DNA of 32,040 nt from Pseudomonadota bacterium (GTDB taxonomy: Bacteria > Myxococcota_A > Polyangia > GCA-2747355): assembly GCA_002747355.1 (NCBI GenBank), contig PDPC01000045.1, positions 1 to 32,040 on the forward strand. The letters are read 5' to 3'. Below, piece after piece: positions 8,002 to 15,455 of the stretch. The notes under the pieces were generated by a model that worked only from the letters and a program-made list of their open reading frames with translations, was not told the DNA's origin and did no database searches. Numbering within the stretch: position 1 is the first letter of the stretch; the number at the start of each line of letters is the position of its first letter. A program made the translations under genes and the position numbers.

Positions 8002-8025
8002 CTGCCGACACCGGGGCGTCGGCAG
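8002..8025 (+). terminator. Strong hairpin after the small secreted protein, without U tract
   Basis: CTGCCGAC (8002-8009) and GTCGGCAG (8018-8025) form a perfect 8-bp stem with an 8-base loop, 18 bp after the stop codon at 7983. The following bases (TTGCCCGAAG) are not U-rich, so it is either a weak or factor-assisted terminator or an element in the leader of the downstream kinase message. Confidence 0.4.
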
Positions 8026-8040
8026 TTGCCCGAAGGGGCT

Positions 8041-8082
8041 CGGACTATCCGGATCGGACTATCCGGATCGGACTCTCCGTCG
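8041..8082. repeat. 14-bp direct repeats, each holding the palindrome ATCCGGAT, before the kinase gene
   Basis: CGGACTATCCGGAT occurs at 8041-8054 and 8055-8068, with a diverged third copy at 8069-8082 (CGGACTCTCCGTCG), ending about ten bases before the ATG at 8092. Each full copy contains the 8-bp palindrome ATCCGGAT. Evenly spaced palindromes in a leader look like tandem operator sites, but the window has many short tandem repeats, so simple slippage is the alternative. Confidence 0.6.
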
Positions 8083-8091
8083 AAAACGAGT

Positions 8092-10155
8092 ATGTCCCAC
8101 CACGACGATGATCCCCGGCATGGCCTCGAAGCCACAGACGTGCTGCCACCCGCTCGGCTGCTCGCCGGGAAATACCGGCTGGGCCGCTTGCTCGGCGAGG
8201 GCGGCATGGGCGCGGTCTACGAGGCCGAGCACACCGGTCTGGGCACTCAGGTCGCGGTGAAGCTGCTCAACGAGAGCTTCGCCAGCGACGCCAACGCCCT
8301 GTCTCGCTTCCGCCGGGAGGCCCGCGCCACCGCCGCGATCAGCCACGACAATATCGTCGCGGTCTACGACACGGGCACAGACGAGCAGGGCATCCCCTTC
8401 ATCGTGATGGAGCAGCTCGAGGGCGAGAGCCTCAGCGCCTACCTCCGGCGCGAGCGGATGCTCGAGCCCGAGGTCGCGACGGCGATCACCCTGCAGATCC
8501 TCGCGGGCCTTGGCGCCGCCCACGAGAAGACCGTGATCCACCGCGACCTGAAGCCGGGCAACGTGATCCTGGCGACCAAGCCCGACGGGGCGCAGGTGGT
8601 CAAGGTGCTCGACTTCGGCATCTCGAAATACTACTCGGATCCCGCGCTCCCCGACGTCACCGCTACCGGCGCCGTGATCGGCACGCCGCGCTTCATGGCA
8701 CCGGAGCAGGCCCGCGGCGATCGAGACATCGACGGGCGGGTCGATATCTACGCCGTGGGGGTCCTGCTCTATCGCATGCTCTGCGGAAAGCTGCCCTTCT
8801 CGGGCCATGACCAGCGCGAGATCATCGAGCGGATCCTCGAGGGCAACCCCACCCCGCTGCGCCAGATCGTCCCGGAGATCCCCCAAGAGCTGGAGCGCGT
8901 CGTGATGCGGTCGCTGGCGGTCGAGCGCGGCGAGCGACAGCAGGATACGGCGCAGTTCGCCGACGAGCTGCAGCGGGCGATGCCCTCCGTCACGGCGGGC
9001 AAGCCGATCCGGATCCGGGTCCCCACGAGCACCTACTCCACCATCACCGGCCGCTCGCAGATTGGTCCTTCGGTGCCTTCGTTGATCGCTGCGCCGACTG
9101 CGCCAACGGGCGCCGCGTCTTCGAACGTGGAGACGCGCCCCGAGGGCGCCGCGGCCAAGCGCAAAGCGCGCGAGGAGCGGCGCAAGCGCGGCGTGGTCTA
9201 CACCCTGCTCGGGCTCCTCGTCGCTGCGTTGGCGGCCGGGGGTGGCTACCTCGCCGTGCGCGCGACAGAGCGCGGAGGCTCGGCGAGCAAGGGGCCATCG
9301 CTCCTCGCAGGCGCGGCCTACGGTGGCAAGCCGATCCGCTTCGGGGTCACGCGCTACCTCTCGGAGAAGCGGATCGCCAGCGACCACGCGCCGCTGATCC
9401 GCTACCTCGCCGATCAGCTCGAGCGCCCGGTGAAGCTGGTGGTGCTCGATGGCTACGTGAACATCGCCGACCGGTTGGCCGCGGGCGATCTCGAGATCGG
9501 CGCGCTCGCTGCCTACATCTACGTCAAGTCGCGCCGGGAGCGGCCCGAGCTGCAGCTGCTGGCGACCCATTTGACCGCGAGCGGCAAGAGCTACGATGGC
9601 GTGATCATCGCCCGCGCGGGCTCCGGGATCCGCGACATCTCAGAGCTGAAGGGCAAGGTCTTCTGCTACGTGAGCCACACCTCGACCTCCGGCTACCTCT
9701 ACCCTCGGGCGGAGTTTCGACGCCGCGGCCTCGATCCAGAGACGCTCTTCAAGACCGCCCACTTTGCGGGTGACCACCCGCGGGCGATGCGGATGCTCCT
9801 CGATGGCGCCTGCGACGGCGCGGCGGTGTTCTCCGGGATGCTCTACGAGGCCAAAAAGCATAAGATGACCCCAGAGAAGTTCAGGATCCTGCTGCAGACG
9901 CCGCGGATCCCCTACGACGCCTACTGCAGCCACAAGCGGGTCCCGCAGGCGATCCGGGACGCGATAGCCGAAGCGCTGCTGGCGCTGAAGCCTAAGAGCG
10001 AGGTGGCCCGCAAGGTGCTCGGCGATCACGCCCGCATCAAGGGTTTCACGACAATCAAAGACAGCGACTACGACGCCGTGCGCAAGATCGAGCACCTCCT
10101 CGACGCCGATAAGAAGCCCAACAAGAGACCCGAGCGCAAGGGAGCGCAGCCGTGA
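8092..10155 (+). CDS. Receptor-like Ser/Thr kinase with PhnD-type periplasmic binding domain
   Basis: The protein has 687 residues from ATG 8092. An in-frame TTG 66 bases upstream lies before the repeat block and is less likely. The cytoplasmic kinase domain (about 28-295) has GEGGMGAV (35-42), Lys57, HRDLKPGN (150-157), DFG (174-176) and APEQ (203-206). A basic juxtamembrane stretch leads to one membrane helix (about 367-388). Residues about 413-670 match the PhnD-like phosphate/phosphonate-type substrate-binding fold: IRFGVTRYLSEKR start, APLIRYLADQLERPV, a DLEIGALAAYIYVKS pocket segment, SELKGKVFCYVSHTSTSGYLYP, and a GDHPRAMRMLLDGACDGAAV hinge region. The layout suggests a one-component receptor in which a periplasmic ligand controls a cytoplasmic kinase. 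The ligand is unknown; phosphonate binding should not be assumed. Its stop overlaps the start of the ligase gene by GTGA. Confidence 0.92.
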   Translation: MSHHDDDPRHGLEATDVLPPARLLAGKYRLGRLLGEGGMGAVYEAEHTGLGTQVAVKLLNESFASDANALSRFRREARATAAISHDNIVAVYDTGTDEQGIPFIVMEQLEGESLSAYLRRERMLEPEVATAITLQILAGLGAAHEKTVIHRDLKPGNVILATKPDGAQVVKVLDFGISKYYSDPALPDVTATGAVIGTPRFMAPEQARGDRDIDGRVDIYAVGVLLYRMLCGKLPFSGHDQREIIERILEGNPTPLRQIVPEIPQELERVVMRSLAVERGERQQDTAQFADELQRAMPSVTAGKPIRIRVPTSTYSTITGRSQIGPSVPSLIAAPTAPTGAASSNVETRPEGAAAKRKAREERRKRGVVYTLLGLLVAALAAGGGYLAVRATERGGSASKGPSLLAGAAYGGKPIRFGVTRYLSEKRIASDHAPLIRYLADQLERPVKLVVLDGYVNIADRLAAGDLEIGALAAYIYVKSRRERPELQLLATHLTASGKSYDGVIIARAGSGIRDISELKGKVFCYVSHTSTSGYLYPRAEFRRRGLDPETLFKTAHFAGDHPRAMRMLLDGACDGAAVFSGMLYEAKKHKMTPEKFRILLQTPRIPYDAYCSHKRVPQAIRDAIAEALLALKPKSEVARKVLGDHARIKGFTTIKDSDYDAVRKIEHLLDADKKPNKRPERKGAQP

Positions 10156-11711
10156 GCGAAGGACTGCATCACCTGTTGCGCGCAGCCGCGCAGCAGCGCC
10201 CCGACCATCCCCTCTTCGAGCGGCGGGGCGTCGTCACGACCTATGGAGAGATCGACCGCGCCTCCTCGGCCTTCGCGGCGAGCCTGCGCGAGCGCGGTGT
10301 CGAGAAGGGTCAGCGCGTCGCGCTGGTGCTCGACAACCTCGCTGCCTACCCGATCTGCTACTACGGCGCGCTGAAGGCCGGCGCCGCCGTCGTGCCGCTC
10401 TGCCCCGACACGCGCCCAGGTACCCTCTCGCGGGCCCTGAGCCACAGCGAGGCGCGAGCGGTGGTGCTCGAGACGAAGACGAGCAAGCTGCTCGCGGGCC
10501 TCGGAGACCAGCTGGACGCGCTCTCTACCGTCTATTGCCTGGGCAAGCGCGTGCTCGAGGCCGAGGGCGGCTTCGAGGTGCTCGACCTCTCGGAGGTGCT
10601 CGCAGCAGACGCGCACCTCGACGACAGCGGCGCCGGTGACGCCGACCTGGCGGCGGTGATGTACACCTCGGGCACCACGGCCCTCCCCAAGGGGGTGATG
10701 CTCTCGCATCGCAACCTGCTGGCCAACACGCGTAGCTGCGTCGAGTACCTGGAGCTGAAGCCCGACGAGCGGCTCGGCTTGGTGTTGCCCCTATTCTACT
10801 CCTACGGCAACTCGCTGCTGCACACTCATATCTGCGTCGGTGGCACGTTGGTCGATATCGGCACGGTGGCCTTCCCCGCAGCCGTACTCAAGGGGCTTGA
10901 CGAGAAAGCGTGCACGGGGCTGTCGGGGGTCCCATCGACCTTCGCGCGGCTCCTCCACACCACAGCCCTCGACAAATACGACCTCACCGACGTGCGCTAC
11001 CTGACGCAGGCAGGCGGGCCCATGACCCCGGCGCTCACCGAGAAGCTGCTCGCGGCGATGCCTAACGCCAAGCTCTATGTGATGTACGGACAGACAGAGG
11101 CCGCCCCGCGACTCTCCTACCTGCCGCCGGAGGATCTCGACCGCAAGCTCGGCTCGGTCGGCAAGGCGATCCCCGGCGTGACGCTGCGGGTGCTTGACGC
11201 CGAGGGCAACGAGGTCGAGCCGGGCGTCGAGGGCGAGCTCGTCGCGCAGGGCGACAACGTGATGCTCGGCTATCTCGATGACCCGGCGGCGACGGCCAAG
11301 GCGCTGCGCCCCGAGGGGCTGCGCACCGGCGACTTGGCGCGACGCGACAAGGACGGTTACGTCTACATCATCGGACGCAACACCGACATGATGAAGGCCG
11401 GCGCTCATCGCATCGCCCCGCAGGAGATCGAGGCGGTGATCGAGAAGCTGCCCGAGGTCGCGCAATGCGCCGTGGCGGGCATCCCCGACGAGCTCCTCGG
11501 CGAGGCGATCGCGGCCTTCATCGTGCGCACCGACGGCGCCGAGCTCGACGAAAAGCAGGTGATGAGAGCCTGCTATGAGTACCTGCCTCGCTTCAAGATG
11601 CCGGGGCACGTGGTCTTCGTCGACACGCTCCCGCGCACCGATACGGGTAAGCTGCGCCGCAGTGAGCTCAAGAGCTGGCAGCCCCCTCCCCCTCAGAAGG
11701 GCGGCACGTGA
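10152..11711 (+). CDS. AMP-forming acyl-CoA synthetase / acid-CoA ligase
   Basis: The 519-residue protein is a complete member of the ANL adenylating family: P-loop YTSGTTALPKG (171-181), YGQTE (312-316), TGD (392-394), hinge and A8 loop GRNTDMMKAGAHRIAPQEIE (408-427), and the A10 lysine in PRTDTGK (Lys500). It should activate a carboxylic acid with ATP and transfer the acyl group to CoA or to a carrier. The substrate cannot be read from the sequence; the length and A8 loop fit acyl-CoA ligases better than NRPS modules. The start is GTG at 10152, overlapping the kinase stop (GTGA), so translation is probably coupled to the receptor kinase. No carrier protein or condensing enzyme gene is adjacent. 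Confidence 0.9.
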   Translation: MSEGLHHLLRAAAQQRPDHPLFERRGVVTTYGEIDRASSAFAASLRERGVEKGQRVALVLDNLAAYPICYYGALKAGAAVVPLCPDTRPGTLSRALSHSEARAVVLETKTSKLLAGLGDQLDALSTVYCLGKRVLEAEGGFEVLDLSEVLAADAHLDDSGAGDADLAAVMYTSGTTALPKGVMLSHRNLLANTRSCVEYLELKPDERLGLVLPLFYSYGNSLLHTHICVGGTLVDIGTVAFPAAVLKGLDEKACTGLSGVPSTFARLLHTTALDKYDLTDVRYLTQAGGPMTPALTEKLLAAMPNAKLYVMYGQTEAAPRLSYLPPEDLDRKLGSVGKAIPGVTLRVLDAEGNEVEPGVEGELVAQGDNVMLGYLDDPAATAKALRPEGLRTGDLARRDKDGYVYIIGRNTDMMKAGAHRIAPQEIEAVIEKLPEVAQCAVAGIPDELLGEAIAAFIVRTDGAELDEKQVMRACYEYLPRFKMPGHVVFVDTLPRTDTGKLRRSELKSWQPPPPQKGGT

Positions 11712-11740
11712 CGAATCACGTCCGGCGGTTGATCTGTTTT
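11706..11740 (+). terminator. Possible terminator hairpin at the end of the ligase gene
   Basis: ACGTGA (11706-11711) and TCACGT (11716-11721) form a 6-bp stem with a CGAA loop. The left arm includes the stop codon, and the T-rich stretch GATCTGTTTTGTGTTTT follows after nine bases. It lies between convergent genes. The distance from stem to T tract is longer than usual, so support is moderate at best. Confidence 0.35.
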
Positions 11741-11755
11741 GTGTTTTCGGGGGAC

Positions 11756-12232
11756 TTACGGCAGGTCGTCGCCCTCGACCTTCATCAGCACCTGCTCGCC
11801 CTCGCCCTCCCCTTCCGCTGCCTGCGGCGTGGGTAAGGTGATCGGCTCGGAGCGCGCGATCCGCTCGTGCTCACGCTCGCGCGCTTCATCGGCGTCGAGC
11901 GCCTCGATCGCCCCGCGATAGCGTCCCGCGTCGTAACGCCCCTCCGACAGGGCGGCCATCAGCTCCGTGCTCGCGACATCGGCGATCGCGTGGATCGCCT
12001 CGTGGCGCGTCAACCCATCGTGCTGGAGCCGCTCGAAGGCCCGAGCGACGAAAGGCGTGGTCGGATCCGAGAGTTGGCTCTCCACCACCGTATGCAAGCT
12101 CGCATGCAAGCGTAGCTGCTTGTCGTCGGCGAGCCAGGGATGAGGCTCGGCCTCGTGCTCACTCAAGACCCTGCTCAACACCTCGGCTTGAGGCGCGCTG
12201 GTGGCTTTGGGGGTATCCATTCGTCCGCTCAT
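11756..12232 (-). CDS. DUF1841-like protein
   Basis: The protein has 158 residues from ATG 12232; a GTG two codons upstream and an ATG four codons downstream are also possible. The core (about residues 30-115) has LRLHASLHTVVESQLSDPTTPFVARAFERLQHDGLTRHEAIHAIADVASTEL. Conserved His pairs (HASLH and RHEAIHAI) give it the look of the DUF1841 group, whose function is unknown. The C-terminal 45 residues are acidic and low-complexity (EGEGEGE). No membrane segment or signal peptide is seen. It converges on the acyl-CoA ligase gene and diverges from the second ligase-like gene. The family assignment is from memory of the HEAIHAI motif and is moderately sure. Confidence 0.7.
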   Translation of the reverse strand: MSGRMDTPKATSAPQAEVLSRVLSEHEAEPHPWLADDKQLRLHASLHTVVESQLSDPTTPFVARAFERLQHDGLTRHEAIHAIADVASTELMAALSEGRYDAGRYRGAIEALDADEAREREHERIARSEPITLPTPQAAEGEGEGEQVLMKVEGDDLP

Positions 12233-12299
12233 GCTCACACGCTAGCAGGCCACCGTCGCGCCGCCGACGAAAAAGAACAACAGAGAAAAGCGCTTTAAT

Positions 12300-12305
12300 A
12301 TTATA
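12300..12305 (-). promoter_or_regulatory. Candidate -10 box for the DUF1841-like gene
   Basis: TATAAT reads on the minus strand at 12300-12305, in an AT-rich patch that also holds the palindrome AAAGCGCTTT (12287-12296). Transcription would start about 60 bases before the gene's ATG. No convincing -35 box is seen at the right distance (TTGAGC with a 19-bp spacer is the best). Confidence 0.35.
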
Positions 12306-12330
12306 TGCTTTCAACGCGGCTCGCGCTCAA

Positions 12331-12546
12331 GAGCCCCTCCACACATCCGGGACCGAGCCAGGTGTTGAGCTGCCGAGCCGATCTTGTAGCCGAAGACATG
12401 AGCCACAAAGACACGAGCCACAAAGACACGAGCCACAAAGACATGAGCCACAAAGACATGAGCCATACGGGTGGTACGCGAACGTTCTGAGGCCTAGCCG
12501 CTGGCGGGGCTGTGCCCAGCGACGGGAGGAGTGTGGGGGGGTGCTC
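12331..12546. repeat. Dispersed palindromic repeat element, copy A
   Basis: This 216-bp element fills most of the 455-bp gap between the DUF1841-like gene and the second ligase-like gene. It matches the element at 26392-26551 along its whole length, with shared blocks such as GGGACCGAGCC, TGAGCTGCCGAGCCG, GTTCTGAGGCCTAG and GCGACGGGAGGA. Its ends are mutually complementary (GAGC with CACAC and TCC on the left; the complement on the right). It is longer than copy B because a 15-bp unit at 12395-12466 has expanded to about five tandem copies. A 61-codon frame within it (12305-12490) exists only because the repeat unit is a multiple of three; I do not consider it a gene. Confidence 0.8.
12395..12466. 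repeat. 15-bp tandem repeat inside element copy A
   Basis: Units of GACATGAGCCACAAA or GACACGAGCCACAAA begin at 12395, 12410, 12425, 12440 and 12455; the last is partial. Copy B of the element has a single diverged unit at the equivalent place, so the array expanded within this copy. Confidence 0.9.
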
Positions 12547-12583
12547 TCAAGGATCTGCGCTGAGGGGTGGGTAGGGAACCCCG

Positions 12584-12613
12584 TTGCCTGCTCATCAGTC
12601 GGTGGGCTATAGT
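12584..12613 (+). promoter_or_regulatory. Candidate sigma-70 promoter of the second ligase-like gene
   Basis: TTGCCT (12584-12589; four of six) and TATAGT (12608-12613; five of six) are separated by 18 bp. The start of transcription would be near 12620, giving a leader of about 68 bases. The promoter lies just outside the repeat element. Confidence 0.45.
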
Positions 12614-12687
12614 CTCGGAGCCCAACTCTGTTCGCAATTCGAGGCGGACGCGGCAAGAAAACCAAAGACTTGGGCTGAAAAGACACC

Positions 12688-14154
12688 ATGCTACTGTACG
12701 AATGGCTCAAGAACTCCGTCACAGCGAAGGGTAGCGCCAAGGCGCTGATCTATCGCGACACCTATCTCAGCTGGCGAGGCCTGCTCCATCGTGTCGAACG
12801 ACGCGCCCAGGAGTTCGCCCAGATGGGCGTCAAGGCCGGGGATCTGGTCGGGCTGATGCTCGGCAACGTCCCCGATTTCGTGATCCTCTCTTTGGCGTTG
12901 AGCAAGCTACGCGCTGCGCCGGTGCCCCTGGATCCAACCACGAGCGTGCGCGAGCTCGACATGCTGATGTCGATCATCCCGCTCCGAGGGCTGATCACGC
13001 GACCTCGAGGAGGTGACGCGCCGCTGCCCAACGCGCAGCCGGGCAAGGAGGGCACGCGCCGACAAGCCCCCGAGAGCCGCAAACGGCTCCAGGGGACCTT
13101 GCTGAGCTGCTCGATCTATCCACGCCCGGAGAGCGCAGCCTCTCAGGAGGTCGACGACGTCGCCGTGGTGCTCGTCACCACCGACTCTGCGGGGGATCCG
13201 AAGCCCGTCGAGCGGACGATCGCGAACCTGCAGGCCGAGGCGATGCACCTGCAAGAGGTGCTCGGCATCAACCCCGAGGACCGCGCGCTGCTGACGGTGC
13301 CGCTCTTCCAAGCGTTCGGCTTCGACCTTGGCATGGTCGGCTGCTTCTCCGCTGGCGCCGCGCTCTACCTCGAAGACGAGATCGCGCCGGCGCGGATCAT
13401 CAAGCTGGTCCGGGAGCAGAAGATCACCGTCCTCCCTGGCAACCAGCCGATGTTCGCCGAGCTTGGACAGCTGCCGGCGTCGCGGCCGCTGGCGCACAAG
13501 CCCGTGCGGCTGCTCTCGCTGGGGGGTGGGCTTACTGGGACCGCGCTTGAGGGCTTCAAAAAGCGCTATGGAGTACGCCCGCTCTCGTGTTTCCACACCA
13601 CGGAGACAGGCACGATCTCGGTCGATATCAAGGGACAGGCCGGCGACACCGTCGGCAAGGCGCTGCCAGGCATCGAGGTTCGAGTGACCAACCTCAAGAC
13701 TGGCAAGAGCGCCACCGGCGGCCGCAAGGGCGTGCTCTGGGTGCGCAGCCCCTCGACATCTCCGCTGGTGCTGGGCAGCCGGGGCGTCGCTCCCGACGGC
13801 GTCGCCGTCGGCACCGTCGATGAGGAGGGCTGGTTCCGCACCGGCGACCTCGCCCGCCTCGACCGGGCCAAGCGGCTGACTCTTCGTGGGCGCGAAGATG
13901 ACCTGGTCCGTGTCGAGGGCAAGCAGGTCGCCCTCGGCGAGGTGGAGGGCTGCATCGAGTCGTTCCCCAAGGTCACCGCCGCGCAAGCAGAGCTGATCAC
14001 CGATCCGCTGGGCGGACCGATGGTCGTCGCCCGAGTCGTCGTGCGCAACTCGCGGGGCAAGAAGGTCGACCCCGAGGCGATCATCGACCACTGCGCCCGC
14101 AACCTCGCCCCCTACAAGGTCCCCCGCCGCATCGAGTTCTGCGAGAGCCTCTAA
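12688..14154 (+). CDS. Degenerate AMP-ligase-like protein, probably catalytically impaired
   Basis: The 488-residue protein follows the fold order of ANL ligases: an N-terminal YEWLKNSVTAKGSAKALIYRD region, the DRALLTVPLFQAFGFDLGMVGCFSAGAALY segment, a GVLWVRSP...RTGDLARLDRAKRLTLRGREDDLVRVEGKQVALGEVE hinge region (TGD at 385-387), and a PYKVPRRIEF end. Key parts are altered. The P-loop that is normally TSGTTGxPKG reads TTDSAGDPKPVERT (164-177), the usual YGxTE reads FHTTE (302-306), and the protein stops at CESL, just before the PxTxxGK motif carrying the A10 lysine. Residues 105-150 form a basic, loop-like insertion. The frame is intact with normal base composition, so this is not an obvious pseudogene. 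It may bind an acyl-adenylate or nucleotide, or act as a regulator. No strong ribosome binding site is seen before ATG 12688. Confidence 0.8.
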   Translation: MLLYEWLKNSVTAKGSAKALIYRDTYLSWRGLLHRVERRAQEFAQMGVKAGDLVGLMLGNVPDFVILSLALSKLRAAPVPLDPTTSVRELDMLMSIIPLRGLITRPRGGDAPLPNAQPGKEGTRRQAPESRKRLQGTLLSCSIYPRPESAASQEVDDVAVVLVTTDSAGDPKPVERTIANLQAEAMHLQEVLGINPEDRALLTVPLFQAFGFDLGMVGCFSAGAALYLEDEIAPARIIKLVREQKITVLPGNQPMFAELGQLPASRPLAHKPVRLLSLGGGLTGTALEGFKKRYGVRPLSCFHTTETGTISVDIKGQAGDTVGKALPGIEVRVTNLKTGKSATGGRKGVLWVRSPSTSPLVLGSRGVAPDGVAVGTVDEEGWFRTGDLARLDRAKRLTLRGREDDLVRVEGKQVALGEVEGCIESFPKVTAAQAELITDPLGGPMVVARVVVRNSRGKKVDPEAIIDHCARNLAPYKVPRRIEFCESL

Positions 14155-14238
14155 CGACGGCGACCGTTCTGAAGCCTTGAGCGCTGACCACAACGTCCCT
14201 CCCGTCGGCTGCGCTGGTCTGCGAAACCACAGCCGATC

Positions 14239-14376
14239 CTACGCGGTGATTCCACACCCTTCGCGCTTGGTGATCAGCACTCGCAGCCGTCGATCGAGCA
14301 GCCTATCGCGACGCTCGCCCTTTGAACCGAGATCTTTGTCGATCCAACTCGCCCTCATCACGCGAAGAGCGCTCAT
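14239..14376 (-). CDS. Possible 45-residue protein translationally coupled to the phosphoesterase
   Basis: An ATG at 14374-14376 overlaps the stop of the metallophosphoesterase gene as ATGA. The frame encodes 45 residues, basic and charged, with DKDLGSKGERRDRLLDRRL in the middle and one Cys near the end. About two thirds of third codon positions are G or C, lower than in neighbouring genes. There is no recognised domain, signal peptide or membrane helix. The overlap is typical of operon genes, but chance is possible. Apart from this frame, the 218-bp gap between the convergent genes holds nothing I can name. Confidence 0.35.
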   Translation of the reverse strand: MSALRVMRASWIDKDLGSKGERRDRLLDRRLRVLITKREGCGITA

Positions 14377-15455
14377 AGCGGGATGTCTTCTTCGACGACA
14401 CGTCGGCCGTGCCAGAGCTTCAGCCGCGCGCGCCAGACGCCCTCTTCGTGCTCCAGATACACGTAGGTCTGTCGCTGCTGCAGCCCGAGCTGCGAGATAT
14501 GAAGGTTCGAGGTCGGGATCCAGGAGCCGGAGTTGACGTAGGTCTTTCCTGGGGCGAGCTGACGCCACATCGGGACATGCGTGTGACCGAAGACGACCGT
14601 ATGGAGCGCGGCGTCGGCCTCGAGTACCCGCCGCGCCTCGGCCTCGAGGGTTGGGAAGGCCGAGCCTCCGAAGATCACCCGCAGAGTCTGCCAGAAGGTG
14701 ATCCGGCGCTGCCGCTGCCGCCGAAAGCGCGCGACGAAGAGCGCGGCGATGAAGGTCCAGAAAAAGCGAAGCAACGCCCGCAGATCATGCCAGAAGGCCC
14801 AGGAGAAGAAGAGGCGCGCAGGCCGCACGCGATTGATGTAGGGCCGCACGCGCTTGATCGGCAGGAGCACGTTGATGAACATGTCGCTGCCCCAGGGAAG
14901 CTTCAGCACGGGCTCGGGGAGCCCCCGGGTCAAAAACATGCGCTGCGGATCGACGCGGTTCTGGTGCTCGTGGTTGTGGCCGTGCTCGAGGTGCACCCCC
15001 TCGAAGCGGTAGACATCGTCAACGAAGTTGATCTCTGGGTGGACGCGCTCGCGCAAGAGCTCGCGCACCTCCTCCCAGAGGAGGTCTTGATCGTGGTTGC
15101 CGACCACGAAGGTCACCTGTCGATGCTCGCCGCGCTGAAAGGTCGCCAACGCGGCGAAGACCTCGCGATGGGCCTCGACGATCGCACCGATCTTGGCCAC
15201 CGACTTCTTGGCGCTGATCAGATCTGGCGCGTCGTCGTCCCCATAGGGCACGAGGCCCTCGAAGATGTCGCCATTGAGGATCATCTCGACCTCAGCGTCG
15301 ACGAACTCGCCGGCGCGATAGTACTCGAGCATGTCGATCAACGCCTGATCGCCGACGAAGTCCTCCATGTCGTTGATCGTGCCCTCCTTGACCACGCGCC
15401 CGAAGCCCATGTGCAGATCGGAGACGGAGAGCTTGATCCGGCGACGCTGGGTCAT
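14373..15455 (-). CDS. Metallophosphoesterase (calcineurin-like fold), membrane-associated
   Basis: The 360-residue protein carries all metal-binding motifs of the calcineurin-like superfamily: SDLHMG (Asp13, His15), NGDIFE (Asp63), GNHD (120-122), LEHGH (His158/160) and GHTH (His291, His293). It should be a two-metal hydrolase of phosphoester or pyrophosphate bonds. The layout with GNHDxxL, HGHNHEHQNR and a GxTYVNSGSW segment recalls the UDP-2,3-diacylglucosamine hydrolase-like or YfcE-like subgroups, but the substrate cannot be assigned. A hydrophobic, aromatic stretch (about 215-245) between the HGH and GHTH motifs suggests membrane association. Its ATG overlaps the stop of the AI-2E-family gene by four bases (ATGA), so the two are coupled. 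It ends the envelope operon, apart from a possible 45-residue frame. Confidence 0.88.
   Translation of the reverse strand: MTQRRRIKLSVSDLHMGFGRVVKEGTINDMEDFVGDQALIDMLEYYRAGEFVDAEVEMILNGDIFEGLVPYGDDDAPDLISAKKSVAKIGAIVEAHREVFAALATFQRGEHRQVTFVVGNHDQDLLWEEVRELLRERVHPEINFVDDVYRFEGVHLEHGHNHEHQNRVDPQRMFLTRGLPEPVLKLPWGSDMFINVLLPIKRVRPYINRVRPARLFFSWAFWHDLRALLRFFWTFIAALFVARFRRQRQRRITFWQTLRVIFGGSAFPTLEAEARRVLEADAALHTVVFGHTHVPMWRQLAPGKTYVNSGSWIPTSNLHISQLGLQQRQTYVYLEHEEGVWRARLKLWHGRRVVEEDIPL

Noticed and set aside
12305-12490. 61-codon frame with repeated SHKDT units
   Set aside because: It is created by the 15-bp tandem repeat in element copy A; it has no ribosome binding site, and the matching copy at 26392-26551 has no such frame.
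14155-14238. Similarity of GTTCTGAAGCCTTGAGCG to the conserved GTTCTGAGGCCTAG block of the dispersed element
   Set aside because: Only about a dozen bases resemble it and neither arm of the element is nearby, so it is not a third copy.
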